Positions 5,403-5,420 of a stretch of 5,420 nt of DNA are shown here, piece by piece. Numbering within the stretch: position 1 is the stretch's first letter; each line of letters opens with the position of its first letter. Origin of the DNA: an uncultured Chitinophagaceae bacterium (lineage in GTDB: Bacteria; Bacteroidota; Bacteroidia; Chitinophagales; Chitinophagaceae); contig CALCNY010000092.1 in assembly GCA_937897585.1 (NCBI GenBank), forward strand, positions 1 through 5,420. The letters are read 5' to 3'. A program made the translations under genes and the position numbers. Under the pieces are notes generated by a model. The model saw only the letters and a program-made list of their open reading frames with translations, made no database searches and had not been told where the DNA came from.

Positions 5403-5420
5403 AGATCGGAAGAGCACACA
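5403..5420. other. Illumina TruSeq adapter remnant at the contig end
   Basis: The bases AGATCGGAAGAGCACAC at 5403-5419 match the first 17 bases of the TruSeq read-1 adapter; the final base is A where the adapter has G. It interrupts the YkuK-like coding region before its start codon, exactly where the window ends. A natural 17-base match at a contig end is very unlikely. This is sequencing contamination and should be trimmed. Confidence 0.95.

Overview
The window is AT-rich chromosomal DNA from a member of the Bacteroidota. Chitinophagales or a related sphingobacterial lineage is my best guess, with family-level placement uncertain. The evidence is a PorT-type secretion protein directly behind a menaquinone methyltransferase, TAnnTTTG-type -7 promoter boxes, the near absence of Shine-Dalgarno sequences, an exported protein with a Bacteroidota-style Ig/PKD-like repeat, and a DUF983 protein of the form seen in this phylum. 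There are seven protein genes: five complete and two cut by the window ends. No RNA gene, insertion sequence or CRISPR array is visible. There is no stretch over 300 bases without a gene.

Layout from left to right: (1) a minus-strand 5' fragment (1-216) of a signal-peptide protein that runs off the left edge; (2) a divergent 195-bp intergenic region; (3) a plus-strand ABC exporter with fused membrane and ATPase domains (412-2217); (4) a plus-strand DUF983 zinc-ribbon membrane protein (2283-2708); (5) a short convergent gap holding seven degenerate copies of a 7-bp repeat, consensus CCTAATT; (6) a minus-strand pair, ubiE/menG and porT, whose reading frames overlap by 28 nt; (7) a divergent promoter region with back-to-back -7 boxes; (8) plus-strand engB (ysxC/yihA), a ribosome-assembly GTPase; (9) a convergent minus-strand YkuK-like RNase H-fold gene (DUF458) that overlaps the end of engB by 8 bp and is cut at the right edge.

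The last 18 bases are not genomic. Positions 5403-5419 match the Illumina TruSeq adapter (AGATCGGAAGAGCACAC), so the right edge is a contig end with untrimmed adapter. Any protein predicted there with the N-terminus MCSSDL is an artefact.

Functionally, most of the window is housekeeping: menaquinone synthesis, ribosome assembly, export. The one phylum-specific system is the type IX secretion system (T9SS), represented by porT and perhaps by a cargo protein at the left edge. I see no new multi-gene system. The observations most worth checking are the adapter end, the heptamer repeat, the promoter boxes that almost touch start codons, the ubiE-porT overlap, and the unreported exported protein at the left edge.
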